Assembly (NCBI RefSeq): GCF_004116455.1
Contig: NZ_PDJU01000008.1
Span: 88,630-152,629, forward strand
Direction of reading: 5' to 3'
Source of the DNA: Arcobacter sp. F155
GTDB lineage: Bacteria; Campylobacterota; Campylobacteria; Campylobacterales; Arcobacteraceae
DNA: 64,000 nt
A model generated the notes under the pieces. It did no database searches and had not been told where the DNA came from. It saw nothing but the letters and a program-made list of their open reading frames with translations. This document shows positions 17,954 to 27,063 of the stretch, in pieces; the stretch's first letter is position 1; each line of letters begins with the position of its first letter. The translations under genes and the position numbers were made by a program.

Positions 17954-18295
17954 ATGGCAGTTAAGGTTTATGGAATAAAAACCTGAAACTCTGTTAGATC
18001 AGCCTTAAGGTTTTTTAAGGACAACAACATAGAAGTAGAGTTTTTCGATTTGAAAAAAGACACTCCTACTTCAACTTCTATAGAGTTCTGGGTTCAAAAC
18101 GCAGGAATTGATTTAGTTTTTAATTCAAGAGGAACTAAATATAGAACACTAAAATTAAAAGAGTTAAACTTAGATGACTCTGGAAAACTTGAATGGCTTA
18201 TAAAAGAGCCAATGCTTTTAAAAAGACCTATTATAGAATATGATAATAATGTTTTAGTAGGTTTCAATGAAGAGACATATAAAGAGACTTTCTAG
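17954..18295 (+). CDS. ArsC/Spx-family protein with an in-frame UGA at the catalytic Cys position (probable selenoprotein)
   Basis: The ATG at 17954 (AGGA just upstream) opens a frame of 113 codons ending at the TAG at 18293-18295. Codon 11 (17984-17986) is TGA. The protein reads MAVKVYGIKT-TGA-NSVRSALRFF, so the TGA stands exactly where ArsC/Spx/YffB proteins have the redox cysteine (YGIKxC). The rest is intact: FDLKK near residue 36, FNSRGTKYR near 61 and LLKRPII near 92 are all family hallmarks. A hairpin suited to bacterial selenocysteine insertion follows the TGA. There is no other cysteine. Known relatives are glutathione- or thioredoxin-linked reductases or RNA-polymerase-binding regulators; which applies here is unknown. 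The alternative is a single nonsense mutation or sequence error. Confidence 0.8.
17984..18020 (+). other. UGA codon plus SECIS-like hairpin
   Basis: The TGA at 17984-17986 is followed, after 16 bases, by a perfect 6-bp stem (CCTTAA 18003-18008 with TTAAGG 18015-18020) closing a 6-base loop GGTTTT. Loop size and the GGU in the loop resemble E. coli fdhF (loop AGGUCU), and the UGA-to-loop distance of about 22 bases falls in the usual bacterial range. TGTT (17992-17995) and AACA (18023-18026) could extend it. The hairpin lies within the coding frame, as bacterial SECIS elements must. Confidence 0.65.
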
Positions 18296-18302
18296 TCTCT
18301 TT
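18281..18302 (+). terminator. Terminator after the UGA-containing gene
   Basis: A 9-bp perfect stem (AAAGAGACT / AGTCTCTTT) with a 4-base loop that overlaps the stop codon, followed by a T-rich segment. It sits between convergent genes (the DAHP synthase ends at 18313) and may act in both directions. Confidence 0.55.
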
Positions 18303-18312
18303 ATAGTTTTAT

Positions 18313-19665
18313 TTACTTTCTTGCTTCTTTTAACGTTTCAGCAATCATAAATGATAATTCTAATGCTTGGTCAGCATTTAATCTTGGGTCACATTGAGTG
18401 TGATATCTGCTAGAAAGACCTTCAGCTGTAATAGCAGAACTTGAACTTCCTGTACATTCAGTTACATTTTGTCCTGTCATTTCTAAGTGAATACCACCTG
18501 CATAAGTACCTTCTGCTTTATGGATTTGGAAGAACTGTTTTACTTCACCTAAAATAGCTTCAAAATCTCTCGTTTTGTATCCATTATCAGTTTTGATAGT
18601 ATTTCCATGCATTGGGTCTGATGACCATAATACATTTCTTCCTTCTTCTTTTACTCTTTTTAGTAAATTCGGGAATTTATCAGCAATCTTTTCATTACCC
18701 ATTCTAACAATTAGATTTAATCTTCCTGCTTCATTTTCTGGGTTTAAAGCATCAATTAGTTTTATTAATTCATCTTCTTGCATAGAAGGACCAACTTTAC
18801 ATCCAATAGGGTTTTTAATACCTCTAAAGTACTCTAAGTGCGCTCCATCAAGTTCTCTTGTTCTATCACCTATCCATAACATGTGTGCAGAACAATCATA
18901 CCAATCACCAGTTAATGAATCTTTTCTTGTTAATGCTTCTTCATAGTTTAATAATAATGCTTCATGAGAAGTATATAAAACAGTCTCTTTTAATTGAGCT
19001 GTATTTTCAGCAGTGATTCCACATGATTGCATAAAATCTAATGTTTCAGAAATCTTATTTGCTAAGTTTTCATACATTTCACCTAGTCTATTATCTTTTA
19101 CGAAATCAAGGTTCCATGAATGAACTTTATTTAAATCAGCCATACCACCTCTTGCAAATGCTCTTAATAAGTTAAGAGTCGATGCACTTTGATTGTATGC
19201 TTTTAATAATTTCTTAGCTTTTGGTGCTCTATCTTTTTCATTAAAGCCCATATTATTTACAATATCACCTCTATATGAAGGTAAAGCTATTCCATTTACT
19301 TCTTCAAAGTCTGCACTTCTTGGTTTTGCAAACTGACCTGCAATTCTTCCTACTTTTACAACTGGGCATCCACCTGAAAAAGTTAAAACAACTGCCATTT
19401 GCATCATTACTTTAAATAAATCTTTTATATTATTTGCATTAAATGCATTAAATGACTCAGCACAGTCTCCACCTTGTAGTAAAAATGACTTACCATTTAC
19501 TACCTCAGCTAATTGAGATTTTAAGTTTCTTGCTTCCTCCGCAAAAATTAAAGGAGGATAAGAAGCTAATTCATTCTCTACTTTTTTTAATTTTTCTAAA
19601 TCTTTATATGTTGGTTGTTGCTTAATAGGGAAATCTCTCCAGCTATTTGGACTCCAAGCTTTCAT
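18313..19665 (-). CDS. Class II 3-deoxy-7-phosphoheptulonate (DAHP) synthase
   Basis: First enzyme of the shikimate pathway, condensing phosphoenolpyruvate with erythrose 4-phosphate. The 450-residue protein is of the plant/Mycobacterium-type class II family: [18 protein letters not shown] start, [12 protein letters not shown] near residue 80 with the metal-binding cysteine, [12 protein letters not shown] near 125, SSDPMHGNT near 345 and [15 protein letters not shown] near 388. It lies upstream of the transaldolase on the opposite side of a 96-base gap and is probably separately transcribed. The ATG at 19665 gives the usual family start. Confidence 0.94.
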   Translation of the reverse strand: MKAWSPNSWRDFPIKQQPTYKDLEKLKKVENELASYPPLIFAEEARNLKSQLAEVVNGKSFLLQGGDCAESFNAFNANNIKDLFKVMMQMAVVLTFSGGCPVVKVGRIAGQFAKPRSADFEEVNGIALPSYRGDIVNNMGFNEKDRAPKAKKLLKAYNQSASTLNLLRAFARGGMADLNKVHSWNLDFVKDNRLGEMYENLANKISETLDFMQSCGITAENTAQLKETVLYTSHEALLLNYEEALTRKDSLTGDWYDCSAHMLWIGDRTRELDGAHLEYFRGIKNPIGCKVGPSMQEDELIKLIDALNPENEAGRLNLIVRMGNEKIADKFPNLLKRVKEEGRNVLWSSDPMHGNTIKTDNGYKTRDFEAILGEVKQFFQIHKAEGTYAGGIHLEMTGQNVTECTGSSSSAITAEGLSSRYHTQCDPRLNADQALELSFMIAETLKEARK

Positions 19666-19761
19666 TATATAACCTTTATTAATATGAAATTGGAAAAATT
19701 TTATCCAAAAAGAACTTTAAGTTGACTGGAAAATAGGAGGGATTAAAGTAGTAAAACTACT

Positions 19762-20763
19762 TTAATCTGCTTTTCTTGCTAGTTTATTTAATAGGTCTGC
19801 AAAAGAGTCTTTAAATGCTTCTAAACCATCATTTAAAAGCTTAGTATAAACTTCTTTTACATCAATGTCTTTTGATTCTAATAATTTAAAATACTTATTA
19901 CACTCTTCTTCACTAATAACTTTTGTAGGAGTTTTTTGACCATTTTCTAACCAATCTTCAATAGTAGCTAATGGTGCTGTATTTACAGAGTGTGGATAAA
20001 TTAAAGTATCAATATAATAACTTGCTCTTAACTCATCACCTTTTACTCCTGTACTTGCAAAAAGTGTTCTAATGTTTTTATTTTCAAACTTTTCAACTTC
20101 GTGGTAACACTTAGTTGCATTGATAATTCCAAGTTTAGCAGTCTCTAAACCTTTTGAAACCATTTTGTTATCACACATTCTATCAAGTCTTGAAACAAAT
20201 ACAGAGATAACAGCTTTGATATCTTTGTTTGAAGCTTTAATTCCTTCATCTAAAGCTTGTGCACATTTAATAGCTTGTTCTGGTGAGAAAATTAAAGTTG
20301 CATTTACGTGAATCCCTGCACTTGTAAGTTCTTTCATTGCTTCATATCCAGCCTCAGTTGCAGGAACTTTAATCATAACGTTATCTGCTCCAATTAAAGA
20401 GTTTAGTCTCATTCCCTCTTCAACAGTTCCCTTTGCATCATCACAAAGTGTTGGGTCAACTTCAATTGAAATAAATCCATCATTGTTGTCTTCTAAATGT
20501 AAATCATGTAAAAGTTCCGCTGCTCTTCTAATGTCAGAAACTGCTAACTCTTCATAAATAGTTTTTGCTTCATTTGCTTTTAGCATTTGAAGTTGTTGGT
20601 CATATGCTGCTGAATTTGTAATAGAAGATTCAAAAATTGCTGGGTTTGAAGTAGCTCCATGGATTACTTCATCTTTAATAATATCTTGAAATCTATTCTC
20701 TAAAAAATCTCTTTCTATAAAATCACACCATAAAGAGTAATTAATATCTTCTTTTAAACTCAT
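19762..20763 (-). CDS. tal: Transaldolase
   Basis: A cytoplasmic pentose-phosphate enzyme that moves a dihydroxyacetone unit between sugar phosphates. The 333 residues show the GATSNPAIFESSI motif near residue 35 and the Schiff-base lysine in VMIKVPATEAG near residue 133, followed by HVNATLIFS. The C-terminus (LARKAD) is complete. A transketolase gene also occurs later in the window, giving both nonoxidative branch enzymes. The short gap to serB suggests that these two are not tightly coupled. Confidence 0.93.
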   Translation of the reverse strand: MSLKEDINYSLWCDFIERDFLENRFQDIIKDEVIHGATSNPAIFESSITNSAAYDQQLQMLKANEAKTIYEELAVSDIRRAAELLHDLHLEDNNDGFISIEVDPTLCDDAKGTVEEGMRLNSLIGADNVMIKVPATEAGYEAMKELTSAGIHVNATLIFSPEQAIKCAQALDEGIKASNKDIKAVISVFVSRLDRMCDNKMVSKGLETAKLGIINATKCYHEVEKFENKNIRTLFASTGVKGDELRASYYIDTLIYPHSVNTAPLATIEDWLENGQKTPTKVISEEECNKYFKLLESKDIDVKEVYTKLLNDGLEAFKDSFADLLNKLARKAD

Positions 20764-20803
20764 TCATTATCCTTTTATTTTACGTAGAACGCTTTGTTAC
20801 TTG

Positions 20804-21424
20804 TTATATATGGTCTAATATTTTTGTTAAATCTTTTTCATCAACAATAATATTAGCTTCTTTTTTTAATATATCTTTCGCACAAAATGCAACTTTTTTT
20901 GCTGCATAAGGGAACATAGAAACATCATTTGCTCCATCCCCTGCTACTAAAGTATCTTCTTGTGAAACTCCAAGCATAGCTTGAACTCTTTGAATCATAT
21001 CACCTTTAGAAAAACCAAACATCATATCTCCACCAACAAGACCTGTTAAAATTCCATCTTTTTCGTGTAGTATGTTTGAAAAGTCTGCATCTATTCCTAG
21101 TTTTTCTTTAGCTGGACCTGTTCCTATTCTAAAACCTCCAGAAAAACAAACTACTTTATATTCTTGTTTTTTAAGCTCAGTAATTAATTCAAAAGCACCT
21201 GGCATAAGAGGTAAATCTTTACAAATCTCTACAGCTTTTGCATACTCTAAACCTTTTAGTAAAGATACTCTTTCTACTAAAGATTCAAAAAAGTCAAGCT
21301 CTCCTGCCATTGCTTTTTCAGTAATACTTGCAACTTTTTCTTCTAAACCTAAAGGCTTAGCTAAAAAGTCAATTGTTTCTCCATCCATTAAAGTTGAATC
21401 GAAATCAAATACAGCTAATTTCAT
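20804..21424 (-). CDS. serB: Phosphoserine phosphatase SerB
   Basis: A HAD-superfamily phosphatase for the last step of serine synthesis. The 206 residues contain the catalytic DFDSTLMDGE motif (nucleophile Asp near residue 7), the CFSGGFRIG motif II near 96, the lysine of SKGD near 144 and the GDGANDVSMFPYA motif near 162. I prefer the second in-frame ATG at 21424 because AGGA lies at the right distance; the one at 21430 almost touches it. It is divergent from ruvX. Confidence 0.92.
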   Translation of the reverse strand: MKLAVFDFDSTLMDGETIDFLAKPLGLEEKVASITEKAMAGELDFFESLVERVSLLKGLEYAKAVEICKDLPLMPGAFELITELKKQEYKVVCFSGGFRIGTGPAKEKLGIDADFSNILHEKDGILTGLVGGDMMFGFSKGDMIQRVQAMLGVSQEDTLVAGDGANDVSMFPYAAKKVAFCAKDILKKEANIIVDEKDLTKILDHI

Positions 21425-21455
21425 ATACATTTTCCTAGTTTTATTCTTTTAAGGC

Positions 21456-21461
21456 TATAAT
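21456..21461 (+). promoter_or_regulatory. -10 box for ruvX
   Basis: A perfect TATAAT 30 bases before the TTG start of ruvX, with AGGAAA between them. T-rich sequence upstream but no -35 consensus. Confidence 0.5.
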
Positions 21462-21490
21462 ATTATCCAAATTTTACTAAAGGAAACTGA

Positions 21491-21871
21491 TTGAAGTTAG
21501 CTTGTATTGATATTGGACTTAAAAGAATAGGACTTGCAATTTGCCTACAAGGGGACATTGTTACACCTCTTCCTGCAATATTAAGAAAAAATAGAAATCA
21601 AGCTTCAAATGATGTTTTAAAAACTTTAAATGAGTGGGAAATTGATACTTTAGTTGTGGGATATCCTAGTGCAAGTGAAGATATGCAAAAAAGAATTAAG
21701 CACTTTGTAAATCTACTTGATTTTGACAAAGAAGTTATCTTTCAAGAAGAGAATATGAGTTCAATAGAAGCAGAAGATTTGATGAAAGGTGACATCAAAT
21801 ATAAAAGAGACGGTAGAGTTGACTCCCTTGCTGCTAAAATTATATTAGAAAGATACCTTATTAAGAACTAA
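21491..21871 (+). CDS. ruvX: Putative pre-16S rRNA nuclease / Holliday junction resolvase YqgF
   Basis: A 126-residue RNase H-fold protein (YqgF/RuvX). It starts with TTG; AGGAAA lies 10 bases upstream. Family motifs are the N-terminal CIDIGLKRIGLAI with a catalytic aspartate, the VVGYP strand near residue 55, an EEN acidic site near 92 and a C-terminal DSLAAKIILERYL with the last catalytic aspartate. The biological role is 16S rRNA 5' maturation in E. coli; a resolvase role was proposed earlier. It converges on acpS, with five bases between their stops. Confidence 0.9.
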   Translation: MKLACIDIGLKRIGLAICLQGDIVTPLPAILRKNRNQASNDVLKTLNEWEIDTLVVGYPSASEDMQKRIKHFVNLLDFDKEVIFQEENMSSIEAEDLMKGDIKYKRDGRVDSLAAKIILERYLIKN

Positions 21872-21876
21872 TCCCT

Positions 21877-22227
21877 TTATTTAGTTAAGTTATGAACCAC
21901 TGCTATTGCAACACCCTTATCATGAGTTATTGAAAGAGATGTTTTTTTAATCTTATATTTCTTTCTTAAGGCTTTAGAATACTTTAACTTAGGTGCACCA
22001 TTTTTATCTTTTTTTATTTTTAAATCATGAAAAGAACACTCTTTTCCAATACCTGTACCTATTGCTTTACTTGCAGCTTCTTTTGCTGCCCAAAAACCAG
22101 CTGCTGTTTCAGCCCTCTTTATTAACTCAATCTCTTCATCACTAAGAAATCTTTCATAAGCTCTTCTTCCGAACTTCTCATACATATTTTTGATTCTATC
22201 AATTGAAGCTATATCAATACCTATCAT
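21877..22227 (-). CDS. acpS: Holo-[acyl-carrier-protein] synthase
   Basis: Transfers 4'-phosphopantetheine from CoA to acyl carrier protein. The 116 residues are the usual length. Metal-binding residues are visible in GIDIASIDRI (Asp near residue 4-8) and FWAAKEAASKAIGTG (Glu near residue 50), with the C-terminal LSITHDKGVAIA motif. It is divergent from the ABC permease gene, with only 29 bases between their starts. Confidence 0.93.
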   Translation of the reverse strand: MIGIDIASIDRIKNMYEKFGRRAYERFLSDEEIELIKRAETAAGFWAAKEAASKAIGTGIGKECSFHDLKIKKDKNGAPKLKYSKALRKKYKIKKTSLSITHDKGVAIAVVHNLTK

Positions 22228-22256
22228 TTTTAACCTATCTCTTTGTATAATTCTTT

Positions 22257-23216
22257 ATGAAAATATTTTTACGTAAATTATTATATCTTATCATTATGCT
22301 TTTTATCATAAGTTTAATATCTTTTGTAGCTATAAACCTAACTCCAAACTCTTTTTTTGCAAGTGGAGAATTAAATCCAAATATTACAAAAGAGTCTATT
22401 GAACAACTAAAGGCTATCTATGGTTTAGACAAACCTCTTTACGTACAATATTTCTCTTGGGTTCTTGCTATTATACAACTTGATTTTGGAATATCTTTTG
22501 CAAGTGGAGAGCTTGTGAAAAATGAGATTTTACAAAAACTTCCAGTAACTTTAACACTAAATATTATTTCAATGTTTTTAATCTTTATTATTTCACTTTA
22601 CTTAGGTATCAAAGCAGCCCTAAATAAAAACTCTTTATTTGACAAGTTTGCTAGTCAACTTTCTTTGGTAAGTTTTTCTATGCCTTCATTTTATTTGGCA
22701 CTGATTGCCATAATGGTTTTTTCTATTCACTTAGAAATACTTCCTATAGCAGGACTTCACTCAGTTGCCGATGATGGAAGTTTAACTTACTATTTAGACT
22801 ATGCATGGCATTTGATTTTACCAATTACTATAATCACTTTTGCAGGAATTGGAAGTTTGACTTTATATGTAAGGTCACTTGTAATTGAGATTTTAAAATC
22901 AGATTATATCTTCTTTGCAAAAGCAAGAGGACTTACAAAAAATCAAATTCTTAGATACTATATTTTACCTAATCTTTATCCACCAGTTATTACTTTACTA
23001 GGGTTATCTCTTCCAGGAATAATTGGAGGAAGTGTTATCTTAGAATCAATTTTTTCTATAAATGGAATGGGATTACTATTTTTCCAAAGTGCTTTAAGTC
23101 ATGATTACCCAGTTATTATGGGAATACTTATTATTGGAGCCTTACTTACACTTCTTGGAAATATGATTGCTGATTTAATCTTACTAAAACTGAATCCAAA
23201 TTATGATGCAAAATAG
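22257..23216 (+). CDS. ABC transporter permease, DppB/OppB type
   Basis: A 319-residue inner-membrane protein with about six membrane helices. The N-terminus (MKIFLRKLLYLIIMLFIISLISF) and the GLDKPLYVQYFSW stretch near residue 57 are typical of the first permease of dipeptide, oligopeptide or nickel ABC importers. The cytoplasmic EAA-like loop reads ARGLTKNQILRYYILPN near residue 222. No partner permease, ATPase or binding protein lies nearby. Substrate unknown. Confidence 0.82.
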   Translation: MKIFLRKLLYLIIMLFIISLISFVAINLTPNSFFASGELNPNITKESIEQLKAIYGLDKPLYVQYFSWVLAIIQLDFGISFASGELVKNEILQKLPVTLTLNIISMFLIFIISLYLGIKAALNKNSLFDKFASQLSLVSFSMPSFYLALIAIMVFSIHLEILPIAGLHSVADDGSLTYYLDYAWHLILPITIITFAGIGSLTLYVRSLVIEILKSDYIFFAKARGLTKNQILRYYILPNLYPPVITLLGLSLPGIIGGSVILESIFSINGMGLLFFQSALSHDYPVIMGILIIGALLTLLGNMIADLILLKLNPNYDAK

Positions 23217-23284
23217 TTAGGATTTCTTAGGTATTTAGCAATTTTTTTATACACTTGCCAAAAAGAAACTTGATAAGGAAAGTC

Positions 23285-24106
23285 TTGAAAATTTTAAAAA
23301 CAATAGAAGAACTTCAAGAAGTAACTTCTTCTAATAAAACTAAAACTACAGGTTTTGTTCCAACAATGGGAGCACTACATGATGGACATATCTCTTTAAT
23401 AAAACAAGCGAGAAATGAAAATGAAGTAGTTGTAGTTTCTATCTTTGTAAATCCAACACAATTTCTTCCAGGTGAAGATCTAGATGCTTATCCAAGACGT
23501 GACGAAGCAGATAAGAAAATATGTGAAATGTGCAAGGTTGATTATCTATTTATGCCTGATATTTCTACTATGTATACTAATGAAGAAGTACTAATAAAAG
23601 CCCCTAATAATAGTTATGTTTTAGAAGGGAAAACTAGACCAGGACATTTTGATGGAGTTTTACAAGTTGTACTTAAACTATTTAATTTAGTTCAACCAAC
23701 ACGTGCTTACTTTGGTAAAAAAGATGCTCAACAATTAACTCTTATACAACAAATGGTTAAAAATCTATTTTTACCAATTGAAATAGTTCCTTGTGAGATA
23801 GTTAGAGAAAAAGATGGCTTAGCACTTAGTTCTAGAAATGTTTATTTAGATGAAACTCAAAGAAAAGATGCTCTTTTAATCTCTAAAGCTTTATATTCTG
23901 CTGCTTCACTTGTAGGAAAAAGCGAATTAAAAGCATCTGTTTTAAAAGAAAAAATGCAAGAAGTAATGCAAACTTTAGATGTAGAGTATATTGCTGTTGT
24001 TGATAGAAACTTTAATGAGATTGAGAAGATTGAATTAAAAAACTCTATTATACTTGTAGTTGCAAGATTTGGAAATACAAGGCTACTTGATAATATCTGG
24101 CTTTAA
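23285..24106 (+). CDS. panC: Pantothenate synthetase (pantoate--beta-alanine ligase)
   Basis: Joins pantoate and beta-alanine with ATP to make pantothenate for CoA. The 273 residues show [16 protein letters not shown] near residue 22 (HIGH-like motif), SIFVNPTQF near 55, [10 protein letters not shown] near 140 and the KMSKS-like [11 protein letters not shown] near 180. I chose the TTG at 23285 because AAGGAA lies just upstream and the product begins [10 protein letters not shown] like its relatives. The frame is open from 23255. Confidence 0.93.
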   Translation: MKILKTIEELQEVTSSNKTKTTGFVPTMGALHDGHISLIKQARNENEVVVVSIFVNPTQFLPGEDLDAYPRRDEADKKICEMCKVDYLFMPDISTMYTNEEVLIKAPNNSYVLEGKTRPGHFDGVLQVVLKLFNLVQPTRAYFGKKDAQQLTLIQQMVKNLFLPIEIVPCEIVREKDGLALSSRNVYLDETQRKDALLISKALYSAASLVGKSELKASVLKEKMQEVMQTLDVEYIAVVDRNFNEIEKIELKNSIILVVARFGNTRLLDNIWL

Positions 24107-24109
24107 GAT

Positions 24110-24137
24110 AAAAAAGGTGTACTATTAAAAGTACACC
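24110..24137 (-). terminator. Terminator of the META-domain lipoprotein gene (bidirectional)
   Basis: An 8-bp stem (GGTGTACT / AGTACACC, 24116-24137) with a 6-base loop, followed on the minus strand by TTTTTT (24110-24115). The hairpin overlaps the lipoprotein stop codon and also lies 10 bases after the panC stop. Confidence 0.7.
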
Positions 24138-24562
24138 GCTTTAAAGCTTGCTATTTCTTTATTCTCTTTATCAAAGAAACTCATACTCTCACCTTTGATT
24201 TTAAAAGTTTTTGCACTTGATAAAACCTTTGCAAAAGCATCTTCAGTTTTTATATTTGGACACATCATTTTTGTACTAGCTACTTTGCTAAACTCTATGT
24301 TTTCATTATTTTGTGTAAACTGTCCAAAAAAATTATTACATCCTAAATTTCCAATAACTCTTCCATCTTTTTGAAACTTGATATGGGCTTCTTTTCTAAA
24401 AACTTTTACTTCTTTATCAAAAAAAGATATTGCTTTCCAATAAGTATTTGTCAATGACACATTTGGTTTTAGTTGCTCTTTTTGAACATTTGTATTACTC
24501 GAACATGCAACAAAAAAAAGGCTCAAAAAGCCTAATACTAAAAGATTAATATTTTTAATCAT
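24125..24562 (-). CDS. META/HslJ-domain lipoprotein
   Basis: A 145-residue protein with a lipoprotein signal peptide (hydrophobic residues 7-19, lipobox FVAC with the lipidated cysteine near 20). The mature part is a META domain: TYWKAISFFDKEV, then GNLGCNNFFGQF near residue 96 and STKMMCPN near 112. HslJ-like proteins are envelope proteins linked to motility or novobiocin resistance in E. coli, but their function is not settled. Transcribed alone, divergent from rimO. Confidence 0.85.
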   Translation of the reverse strand: MIKNINLLVLGFLSLFFVACSSNTNVQKEQLKPNVSLTNTYWKAISFFDKEVKVFRKEAHIKFQKDGRVIGNLGCNNFFGQFTQNNENIEFSKVASTKMMCPNIKTEDAFAKVLSSAKTFKIKGESMSFFDKENKEIASFKAVYF

Positions 24563-24716
24563 AACTGCTCCTGTAAATAATCATTTATTAATTTTGCGAA
24601 GATAACATATCAAAATGATTTTAATATAAAATTAATGTAAAATTTTCAGCTAATATAATTTACAAAAATCTGATATTATGCTAAAATTCGCAAAAAATTT
24701 AAAAAGATAAAAAAGA

Positions 24717-26081
24717 ATGAGATTTAGCGAAACAAAACCTACAAAAACTTTACATTTAGTTAGTCTTGGATGTACAAAAAACCTTGTTGATTCAGAAATC
24801 ATGTTAGGAAAACTAAAAGAGTATGAAATTATCAATGACCCTACTATTGCTGATGTAATCATAGTAAACACATGTGGATTCATTGATAGTGCAAAAGAAG
24901 AGAGTATTAATACTATTTTAAATCTGCACGATGAAAGAAAAGAAGAATCAGTTCTTGTAATGGCAGGATGCTTAACACAAAGATATCAAGAAGAACTACA
25001 AAAAGAGCTTCCTGAGATTGATATATTTACAGGGGTTGGAGATTATGACAAGATTGATAAACTTGTAAATGAAAAAAGATCTGCTTTTACAGATGAAGTA
25101 TTTTTATTAAATGAATCAGATGATAGAGTTATTACTGGTTCTTCTTATCATGCCTATATCAAGCTAAGTGAAGGATGTAATCAAACATGTTCATTCTGTG
25201 CAATCCCTAGCTTTAAAGGAAAACTTCATTCTAGAACTTTAGAGTCACTTGTAAAAGAGGTTAAAAATCTTGTTTCAAACGGATATAAAGACTTTTCTTT
25301 TGTTTCACAAGACTCTTCTTCATATTTAAGAGATTTAAACATTAAAGATGGACTTGAAAAGTTAATCGAAGAAGTTGAAAAAATTGAAGGTGTTCATAGT
25401 GCAAGAATTCTTTATCTTTATCCTAGTACAACAAGCCTAAATCTAATTGAAAAAATCAAAGACTCAAAAGTATTTGAAAACTATTTTGATATGCCTTTAC
25501 AACATATCTCATCTAATATCTTAAAAATTATGAAAAGAGGAAAAGGTGTTGAAAAACTAAAAGAGCTAATGAACTCAATGAAAGCAGTTCCAAACTCTTT
25601 TGTAAGAACAACATTTATTGTAGGACATCCTGGAGAATCACAAGAAGATTTTGAAGAGTTATGTGATTTTGTTAGAGACTATAAATTTGACAGAGCTAAT
25701 GTATTCTCATATTCTGATGAAGATGGAACAAGTGCATATGATATGCTAGATAAGGTTCCTCAAGAGATTATTGATGAAAGAGCGGAAGTTTTAGGTGAAA
25801 TTATAAAAGAGACAACTCTTGAATCACTAGCTCAAGAGATTGGAAATGAGTTTGATGTTTATGTTGATGGGGAAAGTGATGAGCATGAGTACTTATTAAG
25901 TGCTAGAAAAACTGCTTGGGCTCCTGAGATTGACGGAGAAGTATATATCAATGATAATCAACTACTAAATGAAGATGGCGAAGGAAAACAAATTGAGTTT
26001 GGTTGTAAATATAGAGTTAAAATCACAGAACTAGTTGGAGATAAACTACTAGCAACTGTTACTAAAGAATATGCAAACTAA
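24717..26081 (+). CDS. rimO: Ribosomal protein S12 methylthiotransferase RimO
   Basis: A radical-SAM enzyme that adds a methylthio group to the conserved aspartate of ribosomal protein S12. The 454 residues have an N-terminal UPF0004 domain with three cluster cysteines (SLGCTKN, NTCGFID, AGCLTQ), a radical SAM CNQTCSFC motif near residue 146 and a C-terminal TRAM domain (about 385-450). An extended -10-like TGCTAAAAT lies upstream near 24680-24690. It overlaps the tilS start by 11 bases. Confidence 0.95.
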   Translation: MRFSETKPTKTLHLVSLGCTKNLVDSEIMLGKLKEYEIINDPTIADVIIVNTCGFIDSAKEESINTILNLHDERKEESVLVMAGCLTQRYQEELQKELPEIDIFTGVGDYDKIDKLVNEKRSAFTDEVFLLNESDDRVITGSSYHAYIKLSEGCNQTCSFCAIPSFKGKLHSRTLESLVKEVKNLVSNGYKDFSFVSQDSSSYLRDLNIKDGLEKLIEEVEKIEGVHSARILYLYPSTTSLNLIEKIKDSKVFENYFDMPLQHISSNILKIMKRGKGVEKLKELMNSMKAVPNSFVRTTFIVGHPGESQEDFEELCDFVRDYKFDRANVFSYSDEDGTSAYDMLDKVPQEIIDERAEVLGEIIKETTLESLAQEIGNEFDVYVDGESDEHEYLLSARKTAWAPEIDGEVYINDNQLLNEDGEGKQIEFGCKYRVKITELVGDKLLATVTKEYAN

Positions 26082-27063
26082 AAACTTTGAAGCAATCAAC
26101 ACAAAAAGAAATCTATTAGGTTTTTCAGGTGGTGTTGATTCTTCTGCTCTTTTTTTTCTTTTACTTGAAAAAAAGATCCCCTTTGATGTTGTAATTGTTG
26201 ACTATAACTTTAGAAAAGAGTCTAAAGAAGAAGTTGCATATGCAAAAGAACTAGCTAAAAAATACAATAAAAAAATCTATCTAAAAGAAGTTGTTTTAGA
26301 TAACACTTCAAACTTTGAAAAAAAAGCAAGGGATATTAGATATAAGTTCTTTGATGAAATAATCGAAGACAACTCTTATGGAGCACTAATTACTGCTCAC
26401 CAACTAAATGATAAGCTAGAGTGGTTTTTGATGCAGTTTACAAAGGGTGCTGGTTTAAATGAGTTACTATCCTTTGAATTAGAATCTAGTAGAAAAGATT
26501 ATAAGGTTTTTAAACCTCTAATTAATACCTCAAGACAGTCTCTTGAAAACTATTTAAATGAAAATAATATCAAATACTTTATAGATAGCTCAAATGAAGA
26601 TGAAAACTTTAAAAGAAACTATTTTAGAAAACACTTTTCAAATGCACTTATAAATGAGTTTGAAGAAGGAATTAGTAATAGTTTTGAATACTTAGAAGAA
26701 GATTTAAAATCTTTAAAAAACTCAATATCACTAATCTTTAAAGATAAAGATCTAGAAGTGTATAAAAATACAAATGATGATAATCTAAATATCAAAATCA
26801 TTGATGAAAGTTTGAAAAAAAGAGGAATACTTCTTACAAAAAAACAAAGAGATGAAATTTTAATTCAAAAAGAGTTAGTAGTTTCACATAAAATAGTTGT
26901 AACTATTTTAGAAGAGTATATTTACCTTTGTCCATATCTTAAAGACACTATTTTAACAAAAGAGTTTAAAGAAATTTGTAGGATAAATAAAATCCCTAAT
27001 AAGGTTAGATTTTATATTTTTGAATACTTAGAGATTGAAAAACTGTTAGAGAAAATAGATTAA
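26071..27063 (+). CDS. tilS: tRNA(Ile)-lysidine synthase
   Basis: Modifies cytidine 34 of the AUA-reading isoleucine tRNA to lysidine. The 330-residue protein carries the N-type PP-loop FSGGVDSSALF (residues 16-26), AHQLNDKLEWFLMQ near 111 and NYFRKHF near 187. It is shorter than the E. coli enzyme and lacks most of the C-terminal domains, as is usual in Campylobacterota. The start overlaps rimO by 11 bases, and its stop overlaps the convergent flagellar chaperone gene by four bases. Confidence 0.93.
   Translation: MQTKNFEAINTKRNLLGFSGGVDSSALFFLLLEKKIPFDVVIVDYNFRKESKEEVAYAKELAKKYNKKIYLKEVVLDNTSNFEKKARDIRYKFFDEIIEDNSYGALITAHQLNDKLEWFLMQFTKGAGLNELLSFELESSRKDYKVFKPLINTSRQSLENYLNENNIKYFIDSSNEDENFKRNYFRKHFSNALINEFEEGISNSFEYLEEDLKSLKNSISLIFKDKDLEVYKNTNDDNLNIKIIDESLKKRGILLTKKQRDEILIQKELVVSHKIVVTILEEYIYLCPYLKDTILTKEFKEICRINKIPNKVRFYIFEYLEIEKLLEKID

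Noticed and set aside
18050..18295. A short 81-residue gene starting after the TGA
   Set aside because: Its sequence is the C-terminal part of an ArsC/Spx-family protein whose N-terminus, ribosome binding site and ATG lie upstream of an in-frame TGA.
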